In this document: positions 40,238-52,006 of the stretch, piece after piece
How positions within the stretch are numbered: position 1 is the first letter of the stretch
Layout: each line of letters begins with the position of its first letter
Source: Jaminaea rosea
Lineage: Eukaryota > Basidiomycota > Exobasidiomycetes > Microstromatales
Reading direction: 5' to 3'
Assembly (NCBI RefSeq): GCF_003144245.1
Contig: NW_020289975.1
Span: 2,499,496-2,563,495, forward strand
DNA length: 64,000 nucleotides
Program-made: the position numbers and the translations under genes
Notes under the pieces: generated by a model
What the model was told of the DNA's origin: nothing
Seen by the model: the letters and a program-made list of their open reading frames with translations, nothing else
Databases searched by the model: none

Positions 40238-42306
40238 TCAAGGCCTCCACCGAGTTTCGTCGTCGCTGCGACCTCGAGGATCCTGACCTGGTGGCGGGTA
40301 GAAGATGCCGTAGTTGGCGGGCTGACCCTCCCCTTGCTGTTGATATTGCTGATGGCCCTGGTGCTGAGCAGCGGCGTAAAGGCTCGAACTGGTACCACGG
40401 CTGCTGCCCTCTCCTCCTTGACCGGGTTGCTGCTGATGACCGTACGGCATCGTCGTAGTCGGGCGCCATTGCCCAGGCCCGCTCGTCTGGTAACCTCCCA
40501 TCATATGAGGGGACGTCTGCAGGCTCTGCGAGTGGGCGTCTGACGTCATGGACATCTTGCGCGCATCCGCAGCATCGAAGCCAGCAGAGGTTGAGGAACC
40601 AAAGTCTCCCGTGCTAGGCCATCCGGCCATGCTGCTCATGCTGCTGCCAGAGCTGCGATGAGAGTAGTCCGACGGCGACGAGAAGGACGTGTACATACTT
40701 GGGCGTCTTGGGACAGCGACTGGCAGTGAGGAGCTAGATGAAGACGAAGGCATGCCAGAGGCCGAGGTAGATGAAGTCGAGGCAATGGGGTCGTTGACGC
40801 TGCTCGAGGAGGAGCCGGCACCACTGCTGCCTACTAAGGGGCCCTTGCCCTCAGCAGCATCGCTGCTGGCTTGGTCTGCTGCTTGCTGTGCCTTCTTCAG
40901 AGCTGTCTTGGCCTTTGCCCGCCGGTTCTGAAACCAGATCTGCGGGCGAGAAGTGGATGCTTGAGGTCAGCGTCGCTTCAAGTCAAGTCCGGCGACTCGT
41001 CTCCCGTACTCGCCTGAACGCTGCGGGAGTCCATGCCAATCTGTTCACTGATTTGCTTGCGGGCTTCGGCGGTGGGCTTGGGCGTGTCTGAGGTGACGAG
41101 GGCGAGATGCATCCACGTTAGCTCCGTTGATCGCTGCCAATCTCGGCCCAATCTCGGCCCTGTGTCTCTGCTTTGCTACTCACTGGCAAATGCATTCTCC
41201 AGCACCGTGAACTGCGCCTTGGTTGTTCTGCGACGATGTTTGACCTCAAAAGGACTGTAGGGCACTGGACGATTCATGCCATGATCATACATCGAATGGT
41301 GATGAGGGTGATGACCAAAGCCGTGTTGTGTTGCTGGATAACTGCTAGGCCCACCGGGGTGCCCGAATGTGCTGTGCTGTTGTGATGGATAGGAAGCATA
41401 CATTGCTGTGCCTGACGATAGCGAGGGCCCGCCTCCGCCGCCGCCGCCGGGGCCTGCCGCCATAAGGTGGCTGCTTCCAGCAGAGAGAGCAGATGCCGGC
41501 CCTCCGTAGCCGAGTGGTGGGTAGCCGTACGTCTGAGCAGCCATTGTAGGTGACGAAGCCGACGACGACGACGACATAGGACGGTAGTGGTAACCCCCGG
41601 CCGCTCCCGTCGACCCAACACCCCCGTACATGGCTGCTGCTGCTGTTGCTGCTGCTACAGTAGAGCTCGCATCCGCATGACCTCCTCCTGCCGTTGCTCC
41701 AACGCCGCCACCACTGGGGAAGCTGCTGCCTCCTTGCCCTCGTCCTCCGTAGTGCGAAGGCAAACCTTCTGCCGACATGGGCCGGGCTTGGTAGAAGTCC
41801 ACGGAGCCAAACCCGCCGCTGCCGACGAGGCCGGGGCCAGCGCCAGACCCCATAGTGGGGAAGCCGCTTTGCTGCGGCGGAGGCTGATGAGCCCAACTCG
41901 GCGTTGTCGTTGTGGATGACTCGGCTTTGACACCGCCAGCAGCGACGAGCTGCTCGCCCAGCTGAGAGTCGTACGAGGGTCCGGCTGTACCCGGACGACG
42001 CCCCGCTGAGTCGGCTGTCGAGGGAGGGCGCTGCGCCTGATCCATCGAAGCGCGAGGCGTGTGGCCGTAGAGGCCCGTCTGATCGAGGCTCTGCTGCTGT
42101 TGCTGTTGCTGATGATGATGAGGTTGGTCGCTCTGGTGTTGCTGCTGCTGAGGTTGCTGTTGAGGGTCTGTCGGCCACTCGTGCTGGTGCTGCTGGTGCT
42201 GATGGTACGCAGCGGGGTCGCCGCCGCTAGTCGCTGGACGCATGAACAAGTCTGAATAGCCGCCAATTCGTGTCGAAGTTGCGGGCGATTCAAAGAGCAT
42301 CGTCAT
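40238..42306 (-). CDS. Homeobox transcription factor (Phx1/Pho2/HOY1-like), three exons with a GC-AG intron
   Basis: Exons 42306-41184, 41087-41014 and 40939-40238 give 632 aa. The homeodomain (about residues 356-415) is split over all three exons: KHRRRTTKAQFTVLENAFA, then NTPKPTAEARKQISEQIGMD, then SRSVQIWFQNRRAKAKTALK. The recognition helix has the invariant Trp, Phe, Asn and Arg. The spacing is a typical 60-residue, non-TALE homeodomain like fungal Phx1, Pho2 and Hoy1. The first intron is GTGAGT...CTCAG (96 nt). The second (74 nt) begins GCGAGT, since no GT donor keeps the WFQN frame. The long N-terminus is rich in Gln/His runs and Gly/Ser, and the C-terminus in Ser/Gln/Pro, as in activators. 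Target genes are unknown. Confidence 0.85.
40940..41013 (-). other. GC-AG intron inside the homeodomain coding region
   Basis: The donor is CAG|GCGAGT and the acceptor CGCAG. Only this junction gives SRSVQ-IWFQNRR; the nearby GT two bases on would shift the frame. GC donors are a known minor class and are normally compensated by strong exon-end pairing, as with the CAG here. Confidence 0.75.
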
Positions 42307-43297
42307 AGGGGGAGAAGCTGTCTTTGGGCTGGCGAATCACGTCGGATATTGGTGGTATATTCAATCGCTCTCTGAAGTAGGCGCGACCGAAATGAGGTGG
42401 GAATGACTCCCTTGATGAGGATGGAATAGCGGCACGCAGCGACAAAGGGAGGAATTGGTCGTCGTCGTTGCTCGTTGTCGTCGACAAAGGCGGGCGTGCC
42501 TGAGCAGTTGATTACGCTGCTCGAATGTGGGCGGCGGGGAGCGGTCACACGCGACGTCTGACGCGGTGCGATGACGCTCGCGACGATTGCTCTTTGCTCT
42601 CTCGAGATTTGAAGGTAGGTATCTGTTGTGCTACTTGAGCGTGAAGAGAGCGACACGACAAGGAGTGATCTTAGCTTTGGTGGCGGCGGAATGTAGCGAG
42701 ATGAGATGGTGAGGTGATCAAGACCTCGAGAAGGTCGTTCGAGGAGGCCTCTGGGTCGACCTGGGATCGCTTGCCGCTGCCGCTGCTTCGACGTCGTGCG
42801 TCGTCGTCTGTGCGTGATTTCCACTCGCCGCTGTCGCCTCACCTCTCCAATACGCTAGAGCGTCGTCAAGGAGAAATTAAGCGAGAGAAGGTGAGGGCGC
42901 TCGTCTAGATCAGGAGCTAGATGAGAGAGGGGGTGGGGAGGATGATGTCGTGGAGTGGGAGAAGAGGAGAGAGAACGGGGTTGGCCGAAGGGGAGGGAGG
43001 GGCAGGCCCGACTTCTTGGGAACTTGGGTGCGTCGAGAGCCGACGGCGGCGACGACCGCTTTGTGAAGCTCGCGATAGCGAGGCGGCCCAGGCCAGGGCG
43101 GTAGATGTAGGCGGCACGGATGGCGACGACAGCGACGATGACGGACTCTGGGACTGATCAAGTGCCTCTATGCTGTGTTGACCGATCCTGAGAGCGGCTT
43201 GTGAGGGCGAGATGGGTCGAGAATGGCCAACGATGGGCGATGGCGAGGACCGATGGGTACGAGGGCAGCCAATTATTCAAGGCTGGATATGGTGAGC

Positions 43298-43333
43298 AGC
43301 GGCGGCGGCAGCGGCGGCGGCAGCGGCGGCGGC
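43298..43333. repeat. 12-bp tandem repeat AGCGGCGGCGGC, three copies
   Basis: Three perfect copies in noncoding DNA upstream of the homeobox gene. Confidence 0.9.
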
Positions 43334-44984
43334 TGCAACGGCAGCAGCGAGCGCGGCAAGACGGTCCGTCGTGACGAACGAGGGCTCGATGCGACGAAGA
43401 CAACAGCGATGACAGCGACGTACGACGGCGACGACGAACAACGGTCGCGATGCATCATGTCCGCATCAGCGCTATCTCCCGGCCGGCGGGCCGCCCAGTC
43501 GGCTTTTGATGCGGTCGAGCAGCATCAGAAGCAGCACCAGCAGCGGGCGACGATGAGAGTCGATGGGGGGGGCGATGATGGATGAAGGCCAAGACAGGCG
43601 CTGTGTCTTGCCCCGGCGCTGGCGCGAAAGCTGTCGCTCGACGTCGTGGGAGGGATGCACGAGCATCGACGTTCTTTCGCTCCCTAGGTTTGACATCTTG
43701 CGCCCACAGACTTGCATTCTCGCTACGAAGACACCGATGCTCGTCGACAAACGCGCCTTGACACCCACAACTTCAACACCACCCCTCTTTTCGCGCCGCG
43801 CTTCCGCTGCCCTCTCGCTCTCGCTCTTGCGGACACCCAAGAGCAAGCCCCTGGCCCTCGTGTGGCCGTCGTTGCCGGCTCTGCCCGTCTGCCTCGCGCT
43901 TGGGCGTCCCCGTAGCGAGAGGCAAGAGCTCTAGGCCCGACCCAGCGAGCCGCCGTTGCTGCATTTGAGCTCCGCGCCGCTGTGCCCGTCTGGACGACCG
44001 ACCAAACCGACCGGCTGGCCGCACGACCACCGAAAGACGACAAGTAGGTAATGAGGGATGCGAGAGCGCGCCTATCGTCTTTCAGCGAGTCGAAGAGGCA
44101 GACGAGGTATGGGCGAGTGGGTGCGGACGAGCTGTACCACTGCAGCGCGACTCATACGGTGAAAAGGTCGAGCGTAGCTCAGTGTAGCGCAGTGTAGGGT
44201 AGCATCTCTCGGAGCCTTTCGAAGGTAAGGCGTTGGAAATGACGCCCAGCTTGAAAGTCAGCGTGTGGGGACGCAGCCGCATGCACGCAGCAAGAATCGT
44301 GGTGATGGGTCACGTCTGTTCTGCACTTGCAAACAGCCCACTGTCACGCAATCGACATTGACGTTGCCTTTGCCCTCACTTTGAAGGACGCGGGAAGGTG
44401 TAATGCACGAGGCCACAGCGGGGAGCATTCATATGCCGGCGCCGTCAAATCAAAACCATGTCTCACAAGGACAGCGTGGTACGCCGAGAGCGACGAGAGG
44501 GCAGCGATCAACGACTCAAGGGAGGGACGAGCAATCTCGCAGACTTCTCGGCTCGACTTCTCGCAGGTGAACTCATGCAAGCTGTGACGACGGCTACGAC
44601 GTCTTTGGGGACCACGGAGGGGGGTTTGCTTTGCAGTAAGACGACGATGTGTCGCAATCCTCAAGCTTGACACCGTCTGCGTCAGCGGTGAGCGCCGCGC
44701 CATTGCTTTCCAACAACATTCTTGGTTCAGTATTGGGGTCTTTTTGGCCGCTTCTGCGGCATGTGATTTCGCGATGGCCCCACAAAACGGCGCCATGACA
44801 GGTTGAAAAGTACGAACTCGCGCGCTGCCAACGATGATGAGCAAATCTTGCTCTGTGTAAAGACGGCCGTCGACACCCGAATGCCAAGACCGCCTGACCG
44901 CAGATGGCCTGCTGAGGACACGATGATGCTTAGCCGGCGAGGGCGGTCTCCCGCTGGCCGCAGACCATGCGTACGTGCAAGTAA

Positions 44985-44985
<1 letters not shown>

Positions 44986-45015
<30 letters not shown>

Positions 45016-45017
45016 TG
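44986..45017. repeat. Tetranucleotide microsatellite (CGTG)8
   Basis: Eight perfect CGTG units, alternating purine-pyrimidine and so Z-DNA-prone, about 2.7 kb upstream of the homeobox start codon. Confidence 0.9.
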
Positions 45018-45913
45018 GGGCCCCTAAACGAAGTTGGGATCCCACGGCCAAGCTTCTACCTGCCTGCCTATTTGCCCTTACTTGACTCCATCTCTCAGCC
45101 GAGGAGTCGTTGACGTTGACGTTGATGAATGACGACGGCGACAACGAAGTCTGCCTACTGTTTGCTTGTGGCTTCTTCCTTTCACGCAGGCAAGCAATGC
45201 ATGCACACCTACCCATACGCGTAGGCGCAGCTCGCAGCGCAAATGCAGGGCGCAATGCTCGTGATGCTGCCTCGCCGCGGCACGGCGGCAGGATCATCGT
45301 GCGGTAGCAAGGTGCGGTACGTGCGCTACCACCCAGGAAGGAGGCTGGATCGATCGATGGCCATCACTTGCCCCTTAGGCTTTTGACGCGCGGTGATCTG
45401 GTCTGTCCTCAAAAGGTAGGCGTTGCCAACCAGAGCTCGAACGGGGGACGGAGATGATTGGGCTTGGCAGTCAGGGAAGACTGCTCCGGACGTGCACACT
45501 GAGCGCCGACATAGGCCACGCATTGCTCCGGCGCTCCTCCTCACTCAATCGGTCGGGTCGCAACCGCGCACCATGCTGGTGCTCCCATGTCACGTCTGCG
45601 ATTCTGCGCAGCACAATTAATCGCGACTGGATATGGGAATTGATAGTACGTACGCCGGAGCAAGACATCAGGAGCGAATGGGACGGAACGCCGAATATGG
45701 GTCGTAAGGATGGCTCAGCAAGGAGTACGGTACACCGCTGGGGGCTAGCAAAGACGGCGACAGGAGCAAGGTGATGGTGAGCAGATGAGAAATAAGATAG
45801 GGTTGGCAGAGTACCACATCACGTCGGAGCCCGAACGACGGGTGCAAGGCAATGGGACCGAGCGTGTTCCTCCAGAGCCCAGCACAGCCTCCCGCAGCGC
45901 GTCGCATACCCCC

Positions 45914-47985
45914 TCAAATGGCCATGAATGTGGGCGATGGCTCTCGTCGGAATTGCTGCTGCTGCGTAGGGTGGTAGCCCGGCTGAATTCCCAAATGCTG
46001 CCCCTCGCTAGAGGACGGCAGAGAAGACGGTAGCGAAGACGATGGCAATGTGGTGCCGGACTCGTGACTACCGTTGACACTCCCCACAAGAGAAGCCTCA
46101 GGACCTCGATGAGAGTGAGCGGATCGAGGTGCGTGAGGAGACGAAGGTTGTGCCCCGCCCATGCTGGCGCTGCCGTGACTTGGGGGATTTGGGCGAAGAG
46201 AGGCTGGGAATGAGGGCCTGCGAGGAAATGTGCGATCCTGGTAGGGCAAGTGCGATTGCTCTGTCCCCACGAGCTCTGGCCGTCCAGTAGCCAAAGAAGA
46301 AAATAGAGTCGCCGATTGGGGAAGGGCGGCGGGACCATGGCCAGCAAGAAGAGGGTGCTGTTGTCGCTCGAAGAGGTGGTGAGGCGGTAGTGTCTGAGGC
46401 GTGAACGCGTAGTACGGCTGCTGGACTTGCGACGTCAGATGGCGCTGCCCTTGCTGCTGCTGCTGCTGAGACATTGCCACGCCAGGTTGGTCACCAGGCG
46501 TTGCCCCCATCCTTCGTACGATTCCAACTCTGAAGGCGCTGCGGCTTCGACCCCGTGTATGCGCCGTACTGCCAGCAGTATTGCCGCTTGGTCCTCCATT
46601 GTCGACAGGACCTCCAGCTGGCCCTGGCGACCCGAGAGAACCAAAAATTGAAGCCTGATCATCTTTGTCCTTGTTTTTGATGCGGTTGCGGCACCTCGTC
46701 ACGAAGCCATCAAGGTTCCAAAGACACGCGATGACGAGGAAGGCGAGTAGACTTGCACATACTCCGACGGTGATGACCTTCCACTTTTCCTGTACGAAGC
46801 CATGCTTTCTACCACGGCTCCAATCGATTCCCTGGCCGTTGACTGAGACCAAAGTGCCATTGTAGGAAACGGTGGGGAGAGCCGTGATGTTGCCAGCCTG
46901 GTCAGCGGGCACTTGGACCGTGTTCTTGGTGACGTCGACGCGGCAAGGGATGGTGAGTGTCTTGCACGCCATGGTGGGTGGGGCATGGGATGAGTTGTAA
47001 ATGGCCCAGATGTCGGAGACGGCAAAGACGGAGTCGGTCTTGGGAGGCCCTCCCGAGAAGAGCTAACGAGCGAGCGCGAGAGGGAGGCAGACGTCAGTCA
47101 TCCTTCTGTTTCGATCCATCAGCGTGAGCTGGCTGGCGTGCTCACCGGATTGCCGTCTGACCAGTGAGCAACGAGAAGGTAGCTGGGCACCTGCGGCACT
47201 TCATGAATCAGTGCTGCTGTGTAGTTGAGCTCAAGACCAAAGTGAACGACGGTCGGCGTCCACCGGAAGGACCACGTCCGATAGTCATCAGAGATCGAAG
47301 CTCCTGGCATGCTCGGCCTGAACATTTGTGACATGTACGTGTCATTTGTCGGTCTCCCGCTGGCATCGTAGTGCTGCGGCTTCGTAGTGTACCGCAAATG
47401 CTGCGTCTTGTCCTGCGCTACGTACTCGATATCGGCCTCCTGCGAATCGTTGAAGTAGCTGTAGAAGGCAGCAACCGTGCCCGTCTGATTGCTGACCTTT
47501 CCCCTCATGTGGTACGACCCGAACCAGAAGTCATTGTTGACAGAGGATATGGCAGCCGAGGGAATCACCTTGCCATCGACGGAGGGCGATACTTTGAGCT
47601 CGATTCCGTCCATTGCTGGTGTGACCTGCTGAGGCTGCATGGATCGACTGAAGTCGCTCGACTCGCGAGCGATCGAGTAGGTCAATGCTCGAAGGCCTGA
47701 TGCCAGGATGTCGGAAGTCATGCCCTTAAAGTCGGCGTGATAGTAGCTCGTCCAGACGTTCTGGTCGCTATCAGCGTTGTCGACGAAGCCGCAGTCACAG
47801 GCTGCTACATCCGGCACCAGGACCATGTCATGATCAGACATGGGCGCAGCGGAGGCAGTCGTCGCATTTGTCGTTGCATTATCCTGCCTTCCAGTCAGCG
47901 TCGCAGGAGGTGTGGCTTGCCGTGCCGCTACCGCTGCGACGAGTGACGAGAGTAGCACGAGCTGACTGCGCCAGAGACGCGGCAT
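45914..47985 (-). CDS. GH16-family cell-wall glucanase/transglycosylase-like protein with transmembrane anchor, two exons
   Basis: Exons 47985-47146 and 47062-45914 give 662 aa across an 83-nt intron (GTGAGC...GTTAG). The ATG at 47985 starts a good signal peptide (MPRLWRSQLVLLSSLVAAVAA); an upstream in-frame GTG is ignored. The concanavalin-like GH16 domain spans about 50-330, with NDFWFGSYHMRGKV and the catalytic signature Glu183-Ala-Asp185-Ile-Glu187, where Glu183 is expected to be the nucleophile and Glu187 the acid/base. The spliced junction reads DGNPLFSGGPPKTDS. A transmembrane helix at about 376-395 is followed by basic residues and about 265 disordered cytoplasmic residues. The family acts on beta-glucans or glucan-chitin links of the wall. 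This is a type I membrane protein rather than the GPI-anchored Crh form. The exact substrate is not determinable. Confidence 0.85.
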
Positions 47986-48565
47986 GGTTGAGTTGAGGAG
48001 TAGCAAAGCTGTTGAAGGTGGCGGCGGAGACACACGCTCTCAAGCGTGTCGATCGTCAACATCACATCGGTTCCCATTGCTCCCCTTGCGGCTCTTCTAT
48101 GCTACCAGAAGGGCGGGCCGATATTAAGCGACGACTGCGCTGGGCACGAGGGCCGTCGACGGCCCGTGAACACAGCAACGCGGCGGCGAAGCCGCTGACA
48201 ATGCCTGCCATCGCCGGCTCTTCTCCTCTTTACCGGTGTCGGTCCTCGCACCTGGCTGGCCTATCTCTGCGATTGTCGTCGCAGCATTGTCATTATGAGA
48301 TCGATGGAGAGGGAGGGCAGACGTTGACTGGAAGTCGTCCAGGGCTGCTCCCGCTGCTCCCGCTGCTCCCGGACGGAGCTCGTCCAAGAGTAGTGGAGGC
48401 TTCTCTACCCGGCGTCAATCTCACCCACTCTAACGCTCACACAGCAGACAAAGGCATGCGTACACTAATATCGGTATTCTTCAGAGCTAGCACCCATCCT
48501 CGACGAAGCTTGGCGTGCACTGCGAGGGGTTGGCCCTGCTCGTGTCGTGCCCTCGCTGACTCCTC
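47986..48565. other. Upstream region of the GH16 gene
   Basis: 580 bp, no supportable gene. It includes a 9-bp tandem repeat, GCTGCTCCC three times, at 48344-48370. Confidence 0.4.
48344..48370. repeat. 9-bp tandem repeat GCTGCTCCC, three copies
   Basis: Three perfect adjacent copies in the intergenic region upstream of the GH16 gene. Confidence 0.85.
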
Positions 48566-49905
48566 TCACGTCCTGTACACCTTGGAAGCGTTGCGGCTGA
48601 AGATGCCCTCCAATGCATCATTGTCAAGCCCCATGCCTGCAAAGACCTCACGCACAACTTCGTACCACTCCTTGACGACTGCCTCCTCTCCTCCTGCACC
48701 ACCGCTGCCGAGTGTAACGGCCCAGACGAGACGATCTATACCGAATGCCTCGAGCAAGACGTCAAAGAAGACGCGCAACCTCCTCCTGAGCTCGCTCCTT
48801 CGATCTTCATCGCTCTCCCCTCCACCCAAGGCGCCTGAAATGGCAGACTCGACGCCCGAAGCTACACCTGTCGCCGTGTCCGTAGCACGCTGCAGAGTCT
48901 CGGAGGAGTAGTCTGCATTGCGCCCCTTGGCAAGGAGGGAGGCCGGGACGAGGTTGGCCAGGGGCAGCGGGCTAAGCTTGACGTACGTACGAGGGTGCAA
49001 TGCCAGTCGGCTGATGAAGCTAGCCCAGTCTGACAGCTCCTCACTCTTGATGAGCTGCGAAGAGGCGAGGTGGAGCGGAGGAGAAGCCAAAGTCTCAAAG
49101 ACGATGCGATAGCCTGTGTCCTCGCCGCCGGCAATGGCCGCCTCTGCATTGCCTTGAGCACTTGCGTGAGACTTGCCCAGGAGCTCCTCGACTTGATCGC
49201 GAACCTCCTCGAGAGCAGCATCCTTGCCGCCGCTGGTAGAGGGGCTGCGCATGGCTACCTCGAGGGTGTACTTCTTGTCGCCGGCCGTCTTGAGGAGGTC
49301 GAGCCAGCCTTGCTGGTTGGCGGCGATATCCCTGCGGGGTCAAGTATATCAGGGTCAGAACTGTGGGCTAGAGAAGCTCCCGTCCTGCGCACTTACTCCT
49401 TCTTGTTGAGCGTGGGGAGCGAGAAGTTGACGCTTTCGTGAGCAGGTGCCTGAGGGGCTTTGTCCGACGGTAGGGATGGTGGCAGCGTCTTGCCGGACAC
49501 GGGCTGAATTAGGGTGATGGGCATGTTCTCGCCAGCGACCTGAGCATGCAGCGGCGGCGTTAGATGTCACCACGTACTAAAATGCCTCTTCCTGCTCTCG
49601 TCGCGCACACTCACCCTGCCGGCCTGGAAGAGCTTCGGCGTCTCATCGACGCCTGCGTCGCTCTGGTTGAGCTCATAGACGAGAGCTCGGAGCTTGAGTG
49701 CCTGATCGCTGAAGACACCATTGTTCCACCACTCATGTGTAATCTTGTCAATCGTCTGGACGGGCGCCGAGCCAGAGACGACGAATGTGATCGATTGGGG
49801 TTTAGCGTCCCCTGCCGACCTGGCTGCGGTCCCCTCCTTGGCCGGGTCGAAGGCCGAGAGATCCAGCTTGGCCGGGCGCTTCGATTGCTGTTGCTGCTGT
49901 GACAT
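48566..49905 (-). CDS. Divergent amidohydrolase-like (TIM-barrel) protein, three exons
   Basis: Exons 49905-49615, 49539-49397 and 49331-48566 (introns 75 and 65 nt, consensus ends) give 399 aa from MSQQQQQSKRPAKLD. The C-terminal half resembles Amidohydrolase family 2 (lactonase-like) proteins: WASFISRLALHPRTYVKLS corresponds to the strand before the barrel Lys, RRLRVFFDVLLEAFGIDRLVWA to the strand carrying the metal Asp, and ALEGIFSRNASKVYRT to the typical end helix. The expected metal-binding HxH near the N-terminus and the FGSDWP-type Asp motif are not visible; the latter reads LVWAVTLGSG. The protein may be a non-catalytic relative or a new substrate class. Family assignment is moderate. 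Confidence 0.55.
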
Positions 49906-50299
49906 GGTGATGTTGCGGGGATGTAATGAGGGGAGAGAAGAGTGGAGTGAAGCAGAGGTGAAGACGTCGAATGAATCGAGGCAATCACGGACCTCTCTCC
50001 CGCCCTAAGATCGCTTCTTTCCATTCCCACCGACCCCGCGTCGTCGATGCAGCAGCTGCTTCCCTCTCCTCATCTCCGCCTCTCCACATCCCAATGACGC
50101 ACAGCGAGCGGATCGAGCGGATTGACGCCCAGACGCAGCACAGTCTAGCAAAGCGAGCTTGGGGACACGTCCTCGCCTTCACATTAAACCTCGGCCAAGA
50201 AAGGCGAGGCCAACGCAGGCGATCGACATGGAGAGAGCGTAATGATCGGCAGCTCAGGCGAAGCCGGCCGCGAAGATCGGGGGATAGAGTCATGATTTT
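49906..50299. other. Intergenic region upstream of the amidohydrolase-like gene
   Basis: 394 bp between two minus-strand genes. Only composition-driven frames are seen; it likely holds promoter plus the 3' end of the SET-domain gene. Confidence 0.35.
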
Positions 50300-52006
50300 C
50301 TATTGCCTAGCTCCGCCGGCGACACGCTCCTCTAGAGTTTCGATGATATCAATCAACTCGTCCATCTGATCTCGAGTCCATTGCACAGCATGGTCGAGCA
50401 GCATTGCCTGACCTCGTCGATAGACTTTGATCATTCGCAGCACCTCTGGGCGAGCGCTGCTCCCGCCATTGTCCCCATCGACTTGCCGCTGAGCTGCTCG
50501 AAATCCCTTGCGCTTCGCACACAGCATCTCTTCGAGCGTCTCAAGGACCTCGCCGTCCAATTGCGCCGCAGCCAGACGTGCTTCGTCACGGCGACGGGCG
50601 AGGAGGGCCGCCTTTCGGACTGATGAAGAAGGAGCGCCTTCTTGCTCCTCCGCCTCGCTCGCGGGTGTGCCTGGCGCAGAGGGTGTGGCTGTGTGCGACT
50701 TGAGTAGCCACGAGTCCTCCAGCTCGGGCTTCGCAGCTGCGTCGTCGGCTGCTCCGTCGAGGAGTCGCTCCCGCAGCTCAAAGAGGAGACCAGCTGGTGC
50801 TCCCTGTCCCATGCGCCAGTAATGATTGCTGCCCCAGGGCTTGCGGAGGCTAAGGGCATTCGAGGCTGGGTCTACAAATGCGTTATTCGGCGCATCTGGG
50901 GCTGCTTCGCCACTGGCCTCTCCGCCTTTACCGCCGAGTACGAGGGTGAGCGTATCGTCTGGCAAGTCAGGAGTGTCGAGTACAAAGCCGTAACCTGCCA
51001 AGAATTCCTCATTAGACTTGCCGCCATAGCAATTGAAAGCCTGCGTGTTCGCTGGTACCGTATAGCCGAGCGTGATGGCCACCTCCATTTCAGCATCGCT
51101 GATCGCACTCGGTGCGGCTCTTGCCGGTTTCTCAGGCTCATCAGTAGGCACACAAGGATATGTCCAAGTGACGGGCACACCCCGTGCGTGGTTGAAAGCG
51201 TCGATACCTGGCAGGAGTACTGGACCCACGAGGCTGCTCTCGTCTTCTGGCTGGGCGACGAGTGAGGGTGGGAAGGCCCGGCTTGAGTACGCAGTAGCCG
51301 CCCAAGTCCAGATGGAAAAGAGTGGGTGTTGCGCTGCTTCATCCTCGTTGCCAACGTCGTCGACGCTTGGTGTACCTTGGAGAAGAGCTTCTACTGGGGA
51401 GGAATCCGGCCGTCTTCTTAGCCAGCGCATTGCCGTCGTGAAGGCCTTGAGCATCCTCTTACGTCGCTCGATGGCGTCACCGTGAAGGGGCGTGGCTTGC
51501 AGAAGATCGAGCTCAGAAGTGCTGAAGTGAATTGGTGTGAGGGTGTCGTTCGGGAGCAGGGCAACATACGGGTTGTGAGAGGTGAGGGTGACTCTACTTG
51601 AAGAGGGATCTGGCCTCCAAGCCTTGACGTCAAGTATTCTCCTCACAACAAAGAGGTAGAAGACGACCCAGTCACCTGGCATCGCAAAGATTGGATCCCC
51701 CTCACCATCGCCAAGGCCAGCCTTGAGCGCGTCACGACAGCGTTGAGGTGTCAATGCTAGACTGCGTGGCATCCGCACCACCGTCGAGTCTGCTGGGATC
51801 TCAGCCTTGGTAGCATAGAGGGAGAGACCAGTGGTGGCATCTAAGCGGTACCGTTGGCGAGGGTGCAGGGTCAGCGGCAAAGCCCAGCTAGCATCCTATT
51901 CTTTCGTGCAATCACCTTGTCTGAATTCTACGGCCTTGTGATACCATCCACCCGCTTGTCTGAACCACTCGATGAAGTCTTCGCACTCGCCATGGCCTTG
52001 AGGCAT
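50300..52006 (-). CDS. SET-domain protein lysine methyltransferase (Rubisco-LSMT/SETD type), two exons
   Basis: Exons 52006-51916 and 51840-50300 give 543 aa. The 75-nt intron (GTGATT...GCTTAG) is needed: it joins DFIEWFRQAGGWYHKAVEFRQ, too long to be chance, to DATTGLSLYATKAEIPADS, the usual first strands of the split SET domain. Further SET signatures are VLLPGIDAFNHARG (with the Asn-His of the cofactor site), and FNCYGGKSNEEFLAGYGFVLD, the terminal Tyr-Gly...Tyr-Gly-Phe motif. A helical C-terminal Rubisco-LSMT-like substrate-binding region (about 400-540) follows. Fungal members (Rkm-type) methylate ribosomal proteins or elongation factors. The target here is not predictable. Without the intron the frame would begin at a TTG. 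Confidence 0.85.

Larger units (their letters stand above)
42307..45913. other. 3.6-kb gene-free region upstream of the homeobox gene
   Basis: The largest non-genic stretch in the window. It has a 12-bp triplet-rich repeat at 43298-43333 and a (CGTG)8 microsatellite at 44986-45017. A 317-codon open frame on the minus strand (44344-45297) has ATG but Arg/Ser-rich, repeat-derived content and no domain, so I do not call it. It probably carries an extended promoter or long leader of the regulatory gene. Confidence 0.4.

Noticed and set aside
44344-45297. 317-codon ATG-start open frame on the minus strand
   Set aside because: It crosses the (CGTG)8 microsatellite, has Arg/Ser-rich composition unlike the neighbouring genes and no recognisable domain. 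Long chance frames are common in GC-rich DNA.
45436-45470. tRNA-like T-loop string near CAGAGCTCGAACGGGGG
   Set aside because: No matching acceptor, D or anticodon arms could be folded around it.
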